Shown here one piece after another: positions 1 through 7,951 of a stretch of 64,000 nt of DNA. Numbering within the stretch: position 1 is the stretch's first letter; the number at the start of each line of letters is the position of its first letter. This DNA comes from WJLY01 sp964562405. GTDB lineage: Bacteria > Joyebacterota > Joyebacteria > Joyebacterales > Joyebacteraceae. The translations under genes and the position numbers were made by a program. The notes beneath the pieces were generated by a model. The model had not been told where the DNA came from and did no database searches. It was given only the letters and a program-made list of their open reading frames with translations. Where the stretch lies: positions 1-64,000 of the forward strand of contig CAZLTC010000002.1 in assembly GCA_964562405.1 (NCBI GenBank), written 5' to 3'.

Positions 1-2
1 TG

Positions 3-476
3 ACGACGCCAGGGGGCCGCGGTTCCCGCGAGTGGGCCATCAACAAGGCGAAGATCGGCCTCGTGGAGGCCGGTGCCGTGGCCGCGAACGGCGCGGTCAC
101 CGTCGTCGCGAAGCGCGCCGCGAACCGCGAGAGGCCGGACGCGGGAGACCGCGAGAGCTTCCCTTCCGGCCATGCCTCCGGGGCCGGGGTACTGGCGGCG
201 CTGGCCTCCCGCAATCTCGAACAGACGCCGATTCCCCGGTCCGTCAACCTTGGGCTCAGAGTGGGTCTGGACGCTCTCGTGGCGGCGACGGGATGGGCCA
301 GGGTGGAGGCGGGCAGGCACTATCCGACGGACGTTCTTGTCGGCGCCGCGCTGGGTCACTTCGTGGGCGCGTTCGTGAGCGAGGCCTTCCTGCGGCCCGA
401 CGGACCAGTTCGACTCTCGGTCGAGATCGGGATGGTCGGAGACGGTAGCCGCGCGAGCGTCTCCTGGGTTTTCTGA
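3..476 (+). CDS. PAP2-family membrane phosphatase, C-terminal part (5' end outside window)
   Basis: The frame is open from the left edge, so the start is missing. All three motifs of the type 2 phosphatidic acid phosphatase superfamily are visible: KRAANRERP (K-x6-RP), then PSGHASG, then ARVEAGRHYPTD (R-x5-H-x3-D, with Ala where Ser is usual before the Arg). The family removes phosphate from membrane lipid phosphates such as phosphatidate or undecaprenyl diphosphate. About 155 residues remain, including hydrophobic stretches after PSGH (GVLAALA) and around the last motif (DVLVGAALGHFVGAFV), consistent with an integral membrane enzyme. The substrate cannot be told from this fragment. The protein ends after a hydrophilic stretch of about 30 residues. 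The next gene is convergent. Confidence 0.85.
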   Translation, partial: TTPGGRGSREWAINKAKIGLVEAGAVAANGAVTVVAKRAANRERPDAGDRESFPSGHASGAGVLAALASRNLEQTPIPRSVNLGLRVGLDALVAATGWARVEAGRHYPTDVLVGAALGHFVGAFVSEAFLRPDGPVRLSVEIGMVGDGSRASVSWVF

Positions 477-509
477 CGGGACGACCGATTGAGAACGGGC
501 GGGTCGTCC

Positions 510-1730
510 TCAGATGGCTCTGCGGCTCCGTTTCGCAAGCCACCTGGCCAGGCTCGCCATCCGCTTGTAAGTCCACGCTCTGAAAGGCAGGGACGGTCCC
601 TCGAACTCGCGCGACACCTCGCGCATGAGCTCCGGTATCGGAAGGCCCTGCGGGCATCTCTCCACGCAGACCCCGCACTGCTTGCACAGAGAGGCCATCG
701 AAGATTCGCCGCCGGCGCCTCCCAGGAATAGCACGTAGTGCATCGCGGCCTTCTTGTCTCCGAAGGCACGGCGCGCGTTGTAGAAGCCAAGACACGAGGG
801 TATGGCGACGCCGGCGGGGCAGGGGAGGCAGTACTGGCACCCGGTGCAGTCTGCCTTCATCAGGCGCCTGTAGGCATCGGCCGCCCTCCGGACCAGCTGC
901 AGCTCCGCATCCGTCAGCGAGTTGGGCGTCGCCTCACCGGCGATGCGCAGGTTCTCCTCGATGTGCGCCTCGTCGTTCATCCCTGAGAGTACGACGCACA
1001 CCTCGGGCCGGTTCCAGATCCATCGGAGCGCCCACTCTGCGGGTGACCTGCGCACCGGAGCCCCATCCCACACGGCCTGCACCTCGCGGGGAGGAACTCG
1101 TCCGAGCATGCCCCCCCGGAGGCCCTCCATCACGATGACGCCCAGGCCCCTGGCCGCAGCGTACTCGAGGCCCTCGGTTCCCGCCTGCAGTTTCTCATCG
1201 AGGAAGTTGTACTGGATCTGACAGAACTGCCAGTTCCATGCGTCCACGATCTCCTTGAAGTCCGGAAGCGCTCCGTGGAACGAGAAGCCGGCGTTCACGA
1301 CGCGACCGTCCGACCTGGCCGCCTCGAGGAACTCGAGCACGCCGAGGTCCCGGAGCTTCCTCCAACTCCCGCCGTTCAGAGCGTGGAGCAGGTAGTAGTC
1401 TATGTGGTCCGTCTGCAGCCGTCCAAGCTGCTCGCCGAGTATGCGGTCCATGTCCTCGCGCGTGCTCGTCTGCCACGGCGGGAGCTTGGTCGCCAGCTTC
1501 ACCTTCTCGCGATAGCCGGATGATAGCGCGCGGCCCACGAAGGCCTCACTCGTGCCCATGTGATAGGGAACCGCGGTGTCCACGTAGTTGATGCCGCTGT
1601 CGATGGCGCCGCGGATCTGCCGCGTGGCCCTGGGTTCGTCTATGCGTCCCGCCTTCTGAGGCAGCCGCATGCATCCGAACCCCAATATCGACAGCGCGTC
1701 GCCGGTGCTTCCCATGGTGCGATAGAGCAT
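510..1730 (-). CDS. aldo/keto reductase with C-terminal 4Fe-4S ferredoxin-like domain
   Basis: 406 residues from the chosen start MLYRTMGSTG. The N-terminal 290 residues form the aldo/keto reductase barrel: GFGCMRLP near the start, the DTAVPYH segment with the catalytic Tyr region, then the KLPPW and SGMND segments. The C-terminus carries two ferredoxin-like cysteine clusters, CTGCQYCLPCPAGV and CKQCGVCVERCP, spaced for two [4Fe-4S] clusters. This architecture is common in anaerobes as a predicted oxidoreductase; the physiological substrate is unknown. I chose 1730 over an in-frame ATG 11 codons upstream because GAGAGGCGG sits just before it and family alignment begins there. It stands alone, convergent with the PAP2 gene and divergent from the patatin gene. 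Confidence 0.88.
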   Translation of the reverse strand: MLYRTMGSTGDALSILGFGCMRLPQKAGRIDEPRATRQIRGAIDSGINYVDTAVPYHMGTSEAFVGRALSSGYREKVKLATKLPPWQTSTREDMDRILGEQLGRLQTDHIDYYLLHALNGGSWRKLRDLGVLEFLEAARSDGRVVNAGFSFHGALPDFKEIVDAWNWQFCQIQYNFLDEKLQAGTEGLEYAAARGLGVIVMEGLRGGMLGRVPPREVQAVWDGAPVRRSPAEWALRWIWNRPEVCVVLSGMNDEAHIEENLRIAGEATPNSLTDAELQLVRRAADAYRRLMKADCTGCQYCLPCPAGVAIPSCLGFYNARRAFGDKKAAMHYVLFLGGAGGESSMASLCKQCGVCVERCPQGLPIPELMREVSREFEGPSLPFRAWTYKRMASLARWLAKRSRRAI

Positions 1731-1935
1731 TGCCCGCCTCTCTCTGCGCGTGGCGCCGTCCATGTGTTCATCGGGTCAGCGCGCGCCGGTCATGCGCGCA
1801 TCCCACCCATGATACCGCAACATGACTCCCGCCCGGACCGTCGAATGCTTCTTCTCGCAGCCCCGGTGCCGTCGTCCATCTGACCGCGGCTTCGGCACTT
1901 GACACGCCTTCACCGACGGGAGAACATGCGTCGCT

Positions 1936-2889
1936 ATGGACGTACCTTCGGGCATGAGCGAGCGAACCCCACCCAAGAGCGTGGCCATAGCCCTCGGAAG
2001 CGGCGCGGCCCTGGGCTGGGCCCACATCGGCGTGCTCAACGCGCTGACAGAGGCCGGCGTGCGGCCGGACTTCGTTGCCGGAACGAGCATAGGCGCGCTG
2101 GTGGGCGCAGCGTACGCGAGTGGCCGGCTAGCCTCACTCGAAGCGGTCGCGCGCGAGCTGGACTGGCGGGGCGTCGTTTCGCTCTTCGACGTTGGGTTCT
2201 CCAGGTCCGGCCTCATAGACGGGAGGAGGATAGCCGATTCGATCCGGCAGCAACTCGAGCCGGGCAGGATCGAGGACCTTCCCATTCCGTTCTGCGCCGT
2301 GTCGACGGACCTCCACAGGGGCGCCCAGGTGCTCATCCGCGAGGGCGACGTCGTCGAGGCCGTAAGGGCCAGCATATCCATCAGCGGCATGTTCACGCCC
2401 GTGAGAAGAGACGGCATGCTGCTCGTCGACGGCGGGCTTGTGAACCCCGTCCCCGTGGATGTGGCGCGCAGCATGGGCGCCGACTACGTGATCGCCGTCG
2501 ATCTCACTCACGAAATGCCCGGCAGGCGGCGACGGGCGGGAGGCGCGTCAGAGAACCTGGAGGAGAACGGCCCAGGCGGGCGGTCTTCGAGCGACCGTGC
2601 GGGATCTGCGAGCGTCAGGGAGAAGATCATGTCGCTCGAAGCCCTCGGCATGGCGCACATCAAGCACTGGTTCATCAGGGAATCGATGCCGAATATCTTC
2701 GAGGTCCTGATGGTCTCGATGAATGTCATGGAGAGACAAATAACCGAGCTGCACATGCAGACGGAGCCACCGGATCTGCTCATCCGACCCAAGCTGGGTC
2801 ACCTTGGGTTCATGGACTTCCACAAGGCCGAGGAGGCGATCCTCGAAGGCTACAGGGCCGCGAGGTCCGCCCTCGAGCCGCGAAGGTAA
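1936..2889 (+). CDS. patatin-like phospholipase (RssA/NTE type)
   Basis: 317 residues. The patatin fold is recognised by the oxyanion-hole glycine run GSGAALGWAHIGVL, the nucleophile elbow GTSIGAL with the catalytic Ser, and the Asp of the dyad in LLVDGGLVNPVP. The family consists of Ser-Asp lipid acyl hydrolases acting on phospholipids; the natural substrate here is unknown. No signal peptide or membrane helix is seen, so it is probably cytoplasmic or peripheral. A helical C-terminal extension follows residue 200, which is basic and Arg-rich at first (GRRRRAGG). An alternative start is the ATG six codons downstream. A TTGACA hexamer at about 1899-1904 could be the -35 of its promoter, but its -10 is poor. 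Confidence 0.88.
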   Translation: MDVPSGMSERTPPKSVAIALGSGAALGWAHIGVLNALTEAGVRPDFVAGTSIGALVGAAYASGRLASLEAVARELDWRGVVSLFDVGFSRSGLIDGRRIADSIRQQLEPGRIEDLPIPFCAVSTDLHRGAQVLIREGDVVEAVRASISISGMFTPVRRDGMLLVDGGLVNPVPVDVARSMGADYVIAVDLTHEMPGRRRRAGGASENLEENGPGGRSSSDRAGSASVREKIMSLEALGMAHIKHWFIRESMPNIFEVLMVSMNVMERQITELHMQTEPPDLLIRPKLGHLGFMDFHKAEEAILEGYRAARSALEPRR

Positions 2890-2960
2890 CCTGACGGATC
2901 TCCAGGGGGCGCACGAGTAGGTGAAGCGGGCGGAACGTCCGGGAACGGAGGATGAGCGTG

Positions 2961-4640
2961 ATGCGAGGATCGCGAGCGAGCGCGGGACTGCTGCTGGCTA
3001 CCGCCGTCGTCGTAGCTGCGGCACTGGCGTGCAGCGCCCAGGTACCCGAGCGCATGAACTACCAGGTGATGCTGACGGACGGAGCAGACCAGCCGATCGC
3101 CGGTCAGACGGTCTCGGTGGTCTTTCGGATCTACGACCAGGAATCGGGAGGCACGGTCCTGTGGACTGAACCGCAGACCGTGACGACCAACTCGATCGGG
3201 GTCGCTTCCGTCATCCTCGGGAGCGTAAGCGCCCTGGACATAGACTTTGCCGGTCCCCGATGGCTCGAGGTGGAGGTCGAGGGTGAGATCCTGGCGCCCC
3301 GCCGCGAACTCGTGGCGTCGCCCTACGCGCGACAGGCGCAGAACTCAGCCAATCTCGGGGGAGAGCCGGCGGCGAGCTACGCGCTCTCGGGACCGTTGAG
3401 CGCGCCAGGAACGATCAACGATTCGGGGAATCCGGTCGACTGGACCGAACTCAAGAACGTGCCCGCCGGGTTCGCGGACGGCACGGACGACACTGGCGCC
3501 GGCGCGGGCGACGGCTACTCGCTCGATGCCTCGGACGGCGACCCGGTGGACGTGGTCTACGTTGAGGGGACAGGGAACGTCCTCGTGAACGGCACGACTC
3601 CCTGGGCCGCGGCCATGGAGGTCACCGCGGACCGCGACTCGATGGGAGTCTACGTGTTCTCCAACAACAGCGACGCCACCGCCGTAGCACTTGTTGCGGT
3701 CTCCGACTCCACGACCGGGCTGGTCGGCAACAGCTATGAGAGCGCCCAGAGCTACACCGTTCCGCTGAACCCGGCCGGCGTCGGCGGGATAGGCAGTGGC
3801 CCCGCGGACGGCGGCTTCTTCGGCGCGAACGGGAGCGGTGACGGCATAGAGTGCAGAAGCGCTGGGCTGGGGTCCGCTCTCCACGCAGAGGGAGGTTTGG
3901 GGTACTCTGGGCACTTCCTCGATGGCGCTGGCGTGTCCATCGAGCGAGCCGGCGGCATACCCGTGCTGTACGTCGACAACACATCCACGACCGGATGGGG
4001 GGACGCGGCTCGCTTCTACTCGGAGTCGGGGGTCGCGAGCAATACGTGGACCATCTACTCCGAGTGCTACGAGGGCAACACCGCCCGCTTCGAGAAGAAC
4101 ACCGACGACAACGAGTACGCCGTGACCATATACGGGGCCAACGCGTCGGCGGAGGGCCTCTACGTCGGCGGCTCGATCTTCACCACGGCGCCCGCTGCGC
4201 GCGGGGTCGAGACCTCGCGCGGCGAGGAGGCGGTCTTCGGTGTCACTTCCGCCGATGTTTCCGTCATTGCTTCGGGCACCGGCGTGCTTTCCGGCGGCGC
4301 GGCGCGCGTGGAGTTCGACAGGCTCTTCGCGGAGTCCGTCTCAGGCGACGCCGACCTCAGGGTCACGGTCACGCCCATCGGCGCCTGGAGCGCGCTCTAT
4401 ATCGAGCGGATCGACGACGGCGGTTTCGACATCAAGTCCGGAGCCGGAGAGAAGAACGTCGAGTTCCACTGGATGGCCGTGGGCAGGGCCAAGGGGTACC
4501 AGGAGAGGCCGCGAGTCAGCATGCCGGATCCGGCGGCTGATGAGGCGATCGCCAGGGAGAAGGCGGAGTCCCTTGCCGCGCAGCGGGCCTCGTTGCCCAC
4601 CCGGCAGGGCGGTAGCGGCACAGTGACGATCGAGCGGTAG
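2961..4640 (+). CDS. secreted protein of unknown function, Gly/Asp/Thr-rich
   Basis: 559 residues with an N-terminal signal peptide (hydrophobic core LLLATAVVVAAALA, cleavage probably near CSAQ). The mature N-terminus, NYQVMLTDGADQPIAGQTV, resembles a domain often seen at the start of FCB-group exported proteins, where a 'Q..P..xNYQgxLtd..G.pi' pattern opens a carbohydrate-binding-like beta domain (recalled from memory). The middle is low in Lys and rich in Gly, Ser, Asn and Asp, as in beta-rich surface proteins. It has no C-terminal FlgD-like domain and no SWxxIKA tail. I chose the third in-frame start because GGAGG lies nine bases ahead; the ATG at 2952 abuts GGAGG. The function is not recognised. 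Confidence 0.75.
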   Translation: MRGSRASAGLLLATAVVVAAALACSAQVPERMNYQVMLTDGADQPIAGQTVSVVFRIYDQESGGTVLWTEPQTVTTNSIGVASVILGSVSALDIDFAGPRWLEVEVEGEILAPRRELVASPYARQAQNSANLGGEPAASYALSGPLSAPGTINDSGNPVDWTELKNVPAGFADGTDDTGAGAGDGYSLDASDGDPVDVVYVEGTGNVLVNGTTPWAAAMEVTADRDSMGVYVFSNNSDATAVALVAVSDSTTGLVGNSYESAQSYTVPLNPAGVGGIGSGPADGGFFGANGSGDGIECRSAGLGSALHAEGGLGYSGHFLDGAGVSIERAGGIPVLYVDNTSTTGWGDAARFYSESGVASNTWTIYSECYEGNTARFEKNTDDNEYAVTIYGANASAEGLYVGGSIFTTAPAARGVETSRGEEAVFGVTSADVSVIASGTGVLSGGAARVEFDRLFAESVSGDADLRVTVTPIGAWSALYIERIDDGGFDIKSGAGEKNVEFHWMAVGRAKGYQERPRVSMPDPAADEAIAREKAESLAAQRASLPTRQGGSGTVTIER

Positions 4641-4661
4641 CTCTCACCTTGCGGGAACGAA

Positions 4662-4694
4662 GACCCGCCCGGCCTGAGAAGGTCGGGCGGGTTC
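4662..4694. terminator. Rho-independent-type hairpin between convergent genes
   Basis: The arms ACCCGCCCGGCC and GGTCGGGCGGGT pair over 12 bases with one G-U, around a TGAGAA loop, followed by TTCTATT on the plus strand. It sits 22 bases after the stop of the secreted protein and 46 bases from the end of the opposing gene, so it may serve both. Confidence 0.75.
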
Positions 4695-4740
4695 TATTGA
4701 TGCGTCGGCGGTGGAACCTCGGGCCGGTGTCGGACCGAGG

Positions 4741-5580
4741 CTATCGGAACATCGCCTTGATCGCGCTCCAGCTGGCTTCCTCTGCCGGCGTGTAGTAGAC
4801 GTCCTCTATCTCCTCGATGACGACCGAGGTGTTGTCCACGATCCAGAGAGTCCTTCCAGGGGTCGGTCTGTTGACCGGGCCGACCGCGACTCCGACCCTG
4901 TAGTGGTCGTTGAGGTACCACTGGTAGACGGAGTTGCACTCGAGGTCCATGACCGTCATGTAGGCCCATCCCAGCCCGGCGCTGTACAGGTACCCGGTGG
5001 AGGGATCGAAGTCCAGCGCGCCGTTCCCGGTGCCCCACGGCGGAACGTACTGCTGCACCATGTTGAAGTCCGTGTCGCACTTGACGAAGCCGCCGTCGCT
5101 GCTAAGCCAGAAGTAGGTGCCGTCGAACGTGATGCCGTAGGGTCTGTCCACGATGGCACTGACGTCGTACTCGTGCAGGAAGGTGCCGTCGAGCGTGAAG
5201 GACCGGACGTAGTCCTCGTACGGAGGAACTCCTCTGTCCGCACGCGTGATGTAGAACGTCCCGGAGCGCAGGTCCTTCGACGGGACGAAGCAGATTCCGT
5301 TGCCATGGTAGTACGTGAATGGATGCCCCACTGACTCGGATATCTTGAAGAGCAGAGTGGCATCGCCGCCGGTCGTGATCGAGTACACGCTCCCCTCGTA
5401 GTTGTCTACGTGGTAGATGACGTCACCACCGAGCCCGCCGGAGACGAAGTCGATCCCGGCCGGGTAGGGGCCAGGGGGAGTGAAGGTGCCAAGGGCCTGG
5501 GTCGATGCCGCGCACACGGTGGCTGCGGCGGCCAGGACGAGCAACAGCGAGCGACTGCGAATCGATCCCTCTCTTATCAT
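4741..5580 (-). CDS. secreted beta-propeller-like protein with C-terminal SWxxIKAMF tail
   Basis: 279 residues, beginning MIREGSIRSR and followed by a signal peptide core (LLLVLAAAATVCAA). The start is fixed by GAGGAAG seven bases ahead; an upstream in-frame ATG would add an unlikely basic leader. The mature part has repeated short segments typical of streptogramin-lyase or NHL-like propeller proteins: VIYHVDNYEGSVYSI, RPYGITFDGTYFWLSS and GALDFDPSTGYLYSA. I infer a beta-propeller and no specific activity. The last residues are EEASWSAIKAMFR. This short tail recurs in two unrelated exported proteins in the window (ends at 30184 and 36602), which suggests a shared sorting or attachment role. 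Confidence 0.75.
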   Translation of the reverse strand: MIREGSIRSRSLLLVLAAAATVCAASTQALGTFTPPGPYPAGIDFVSGGLGGDVIYHVDNYEGSVYSITTGGDATLLFKISESVGHPFTYYHGNGICFVPSKDLRSGTFYITRADRGVPPYEDYVRSFTLDGTFLHEYDVSAIVDRPYGITFDGTYFWLSSDGGFVKCDTDFNMVQQYVPPWGTGNGALDFDPSTGYLYSAGLGWAYMTVMDLECNSVYQWYLNDHYRVGVAVGPVNRPTPGRTLWIVDNTSVVIEEIEDVYYTPAEEASWSAIKAMFR

Positions 5581-5598
5581 GTGCTTCCTCCATGGTGC

Positions 5599-5614
5599 GA
5601 CGCCAAGTGGCGTC
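5599..5614. repeat. perfect 16-bp dyad GACGCCAAGTGGCGTC (copy 1)
   Basis: The sequence GACGCCA-AG-TGGCGTC is its own reverse complement apart from the central two bases. It lies between the predicted promoter and the start of the minus-strand secreted-protein gene. In RNA it would form a six-pair stem with an ACUU loop. Its core CGCCAAGTGGCG recurs at 6011-6022, also upstream of a minus-strand reading frame. An operator or leader hairpin is possible; no function is shown. Confidence 0.5.
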
Positions 5615-5642
5615 CCTCTTGTGGGGGAGACAGCGTGCCTCC

Positions 5643-5672
5643 ATTTTACCATCCGGGCGGACTCGCGAGCAA
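5643..5672 (-). promoter_or_regulatory. predicted sigma-70-type promoter of the secreted propeller-like gene
   Basis: Read on the minus strand, TTGCTC and TAAAAT are separated by 18 bases. The -10 lies about 62 bases before the ATG at 5580. Confidence 0.5.
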
Positions 5673-5777
5673 TCAGTCAGCATGTCGCTGCGCGGAGAGG
5701 GGAACGGGCTGCCGGGAACTTGGTCCGCCTCCGGGGTGCAGGAGCGCGCTCCACAGACGCGAGATCGTCGAAACGAT

Positions 5778-5805
5778 AGAGCGGAGCGCTTACGCGCTCC
5801 GCTCT
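5778..5805. terminator. perfect 12-bp hairpin, probable terminator
   Basis: AGAGCGGAGCGC pairs perfectly with GCGCTCCGCTCT around a TTAC loop. A pyrimidine-rich run (TCTTCTT) follows on the plus strand, but no plus-strand gene precedes it. On the minus strand it lies about 73 bases after the Lys-rich small reading frame and is followed by TATCGTTT, so it may end that transcript. Confidence 0.6.
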
Positions 5806-5877
5806 TCTTCTTACGGACAAGCAGCCGGGAGCCAACTCTAACTAGGACGTACCCTGGTCGAGCCAGGACCTCCTCAG

Positions 5878-5949
5878 CTACTTGGTCTTCTTGGTCTTCT
5901 TCGTCTTCTTGGTAGCGGGCTTTGCGGCCTTAGCCTTAGCCTTCTTCAT
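5878..5949 (-). CDS. candidate 23-residue Lys/Ala/Thr-rich basic peptide
   Basis: The frame begins MKKAKAKAAK and ends in three TKK units. The composition is 12 Lys in 23 residues, like the disordered tails of histone H1-like or AlgP-like DNA-binding proteins. The start is supported by GAGGAGAGG ending four bases before the ATG. An in-frame ATG eight codons upstream (5973) also has an AGGCGG nearby and would give 31 residues. A strong hairpin lies downstream. No family assignment is possible at this length. Alternatively it is a non-coding repeat of AAG triplets that looks coding by chance. The predicted role (binding nucleic acid) is inference from charge alone. Confidence 0.35.
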   Translation of the reverse strand: MKKAKAKAAKPATKKTKKTKKTK

Positions 5950-6010
5950 GAGCCTCTCCTCGCGGCGGCTCATCACGAACCGCCTGAGAGCGTGGATCCT
6001 GCAATGTGGT

Positions 6011-6022
6011 CGCCAAGTGGCG
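6011..6022. repeat. CGCCAAGTGGCG dyad (copy 2)
   Basis: This is the same 12-base palindromic core as in the dyad at 5599-5614. It lies about 60 bases upstream of the Lys-rich peptide start on the minus strand. Two identical palindromes within 420 bases, each ahead of a minus-strand frame, hint at a shared regulator. Confidence 0.4.
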
Positions 6023-6270
6023 CCCACCCCATTCCGGCGACTGCACCTCCGGCAGCCACCTCGCTCCCACAGACCCAAACCAGACCGGCTGCTGAGAGAA
6101 CCCGGCGTACGAGACGACGCGAGTTCTGTACGAGCGGCAATGTTAGTTCCAGCCACCAGGAATGCAAGCTGTTTCTTGACGGGGAAGGGGGTATTCACCT
6201 CCGTCCGGGGAGACCTCCCAGGCCCATTCGGAGTTCGCGCCAGGGGCGCTCTGATGGCCCCGAGCGCGCC

Positions 6271-6299
6271 TTGACAAGAGGCCTCGAACCCCTTAAGGT
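6271..6299 (+). promoter_or_regulatory. predicted sigma-70-type promoter
   Basis: A consensus TTGACA is followed after 17 bases by TAAGGT. It is the only good promoter ahead of the amidohydrolase/racemase cluster but would leave a leader of about 440 bases. Confidence 0.45.
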
Positions 6300-6742
6300 G
6301 GGAGTGCAAGCCTGCGCTGCAATCCGACCATTCAGACCGTCTCTTCCGGGTCCCGCGGGAGCAGTCCCGGGGGGGGCGATTGGTGAGGGGTAGGAATGTC
6401 TGATGAACAGGGCGTGATATTCACGCGAAGAGCATCCGGTCTCGTTCGAGAGCAGTCCTGCTTCGACCTCTTCGTCGTAGCGAGTCCCGCCGCTTCATCG
6501 TCCTATCCTGCTAGGTGCCAACTGCCGTCGACCAGCACGCTGTCAGACCGTCGCTTACGGTCCTGGCTGGCCTCATCGCCTTTCTTCCGATCACGCTGCG
6601 CATCGCTCCTTCCACGTCCACCACTGGGCCGTTGGGAGGACTCCGCGCAGTCGTGAGCCGCATCCCGGTGTTGACGGGCGCACAACTGGGCGGCCGGGCG
6701 CAACACGTGAATGTCGGGACTCCTTGCCGAGGAGCATTGCCA

Positions 6743-7894
6743 ATGCATGAAGCGCGACAGATGGTGGAGCTTCGTCATCGGCTGCACCGCATGGCTGAGC
6801 CGTCAGGTGGAGAGCTGCGCACATCCGCGTTCCTGAAGAAGGCGCTCGAGGCCCTGAGACCTGATGTGTTGCTCGAGGGGGTCGGGGGAGAAGGTCTGGT
6901 GGCCTTGTACGATGGGCGGACTGGAGCCGGCCCTCGTATTCTCATCCGGTGCGAGCTTGACGCCGTGCCAATCCCCGAGGGCACCGGCGCATCGTGCGTC
7001 TCGGAGGCCTGCGGTTTCTCACACAAGTGCGGGCACGACGGCCACATGGCCATCGTGGCGGGACTGGCGGCTGCGCTGCACGATCGTCCCACCGCGCGAG
7101 GCTCCGTGGTGCTGCTCTTCCAGCCGGCCGAGGAGACCGGCGCCGGGGCGAAGCTCGTGCTGGAGGACCCGGTGTTCGCCGACTTCAGGCCCGATGCAGC
7201 CTTCGCTCTTCACAACGTGCCGGGCTTTCCAATGGGGACGGTCATCCTGCGCGATGGCGTGTTCGCGTCCACTGCGAGAAGTCTGCGCGTTGACCTCGAG
7301 GGCAGGACGTCCCACGCGGCCGAGCCGGAACGCGGTCTGAGCCCCACGGCCGCTCTCGCGGAGATCCTGAATGTTTGGCCCGGGGCGCCGGAGGCGGTCG
7401 CTTCGGGGGATGAACCGGCCATGGTCACGGTCGTGCACGCGAAGCTCGGGGAGCCCGCGCTGGGCACGTCGCCAGGCGTTGCGACGGTCATCGCAACGCT
7501 CCGCGCGCAGGATGAAGGCGTGATGAGCAGGCTGTCCCGTCACTGCGAGGACGTGGCTCTTGGCGCCGCCGCGGCCCACGGCCTGCGAGCGACAACCCAG
7601 TGGGTCGAGGAGTTCCCCCTCACCGTCTGCGACCCCTCCGCGAACTCGGTCGTGGAACAGGCCGCGCTGGATGCCGGTCTACCGGTGACGCGCCTCCCGG
7701 GGCCGTTCGCATGGACTGAGGATTTCGGTCGATTCACGGCGTCCTTCGGAGGAGCGATGTTCGGGCTCGGCGCGGGTGAGAGCACGGCCCCACTGCATCA
7801 CCCTGACTATGCGTTCCCGGACGAACTGATACCGCTCGGAGCGGACCTCTTGCGGCGCGTTGTGAAGCTGGCTACGTCATCTCAGCCGGCCTGA
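6743..7894 (+). CDS. M20-family amidohydrolase / metallopeptidase
   Basis: 383 residues, cytoplasmic. It matches the M20D-type amidohydrolases (aminoacylase and hippurate hydrolase relatives), which cleave N-acyl or peptide amide bonds with two metal ions. Visible elements are the substrate-helix start LRHRLHRMAEPSGGE, RCELDAVPIPE, the metal motif CGHDGHMAI, QPAEETGAGA with the catalytic Glu, ALHNVPG in the lid region, and the C-terminal HHPDYAFPDE. The ATG is chosen because GAGGAG lies eight bases upstream and the domain begins immediately; the frame extends upstream without family similarity. It heads a tight cluster with two PLP racemases and an acetyltransferase, suggesting processing of acylated or D-amino acids. 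The substrate is unknown. Confidence 0.88.
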   Translation: MHEARQMVELRHRLHRMAEPSGGELRTSAFLKKALEALRPDVLLEGVGGEGLVALYDGRTGAGPRILIRCELDAVPIPEGTGASCVSEACGFSHKCGHDGHMAIVAGLAAALHDRPTARGSVVLLFQPAEETGAGAKLVLEDPVFADFRPDAAFALHNVPGFPMGTVILRDGVFASTARSLRVDLEGRTSHAAEPERGLSPTAALAEILNVWPGAPEAVASGDEPAMVTVVHAKLGEPALGTSPGVATVIATLRAQDEGVMSRLSRHCEDVALGAAAAHGLRATTQWVEEFPLTVCDPSANSVVEQAALDAGLPVTRLPGPFAWTEDFGRFTASFGGAMFGLGAGESTAPLHHPDYAFPDELIPLGADLLRRVVKLATSSQPA

Positions 7895-7951
7895 GCCACC
7901 GCGCGCTTGGAAGTTCGGTCAGGGCAGAACACCCCAGGAACTGGAGGAAGA

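Larger units (their letters stand above)
5950..6742. other. long intergenic stretch with promoter-like and hairpin elements, no convincing gene
   Basis: Nearly 800 bases without a recognisable gene. It holds the second copy of the CGCCAAGTGGCG dyad, a well-formed sigma-70 promoter at 6271-6299, and a GC-rich inverted repeat around 6347-6372. A short frame at 6396-6656 (MSDEQGVIFT...) follows the promoter, but its product is rich in Ser, Arg and Pro, has no family resemblance and is not counted as a gene. Confidence 0.5.

Noticed and set aside
6000..6015. Sigma-54-like TGGCGACCACATTGCA (minus strand) before the Lys-rich peptide
   Set aside because: TGGC and TTGCA fit, but the bases between do not, and it overlaps the palindrome that explains part of the match. 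Kept only as a weak possibility.
6396..6656. 86-codon frame MSDEQGVIFT... after the promoter at 6271
   Set aside because: Ser/Arg/Pro-rich product without similarity; opposite-strand frames are equally long. Not enough to call a gene.
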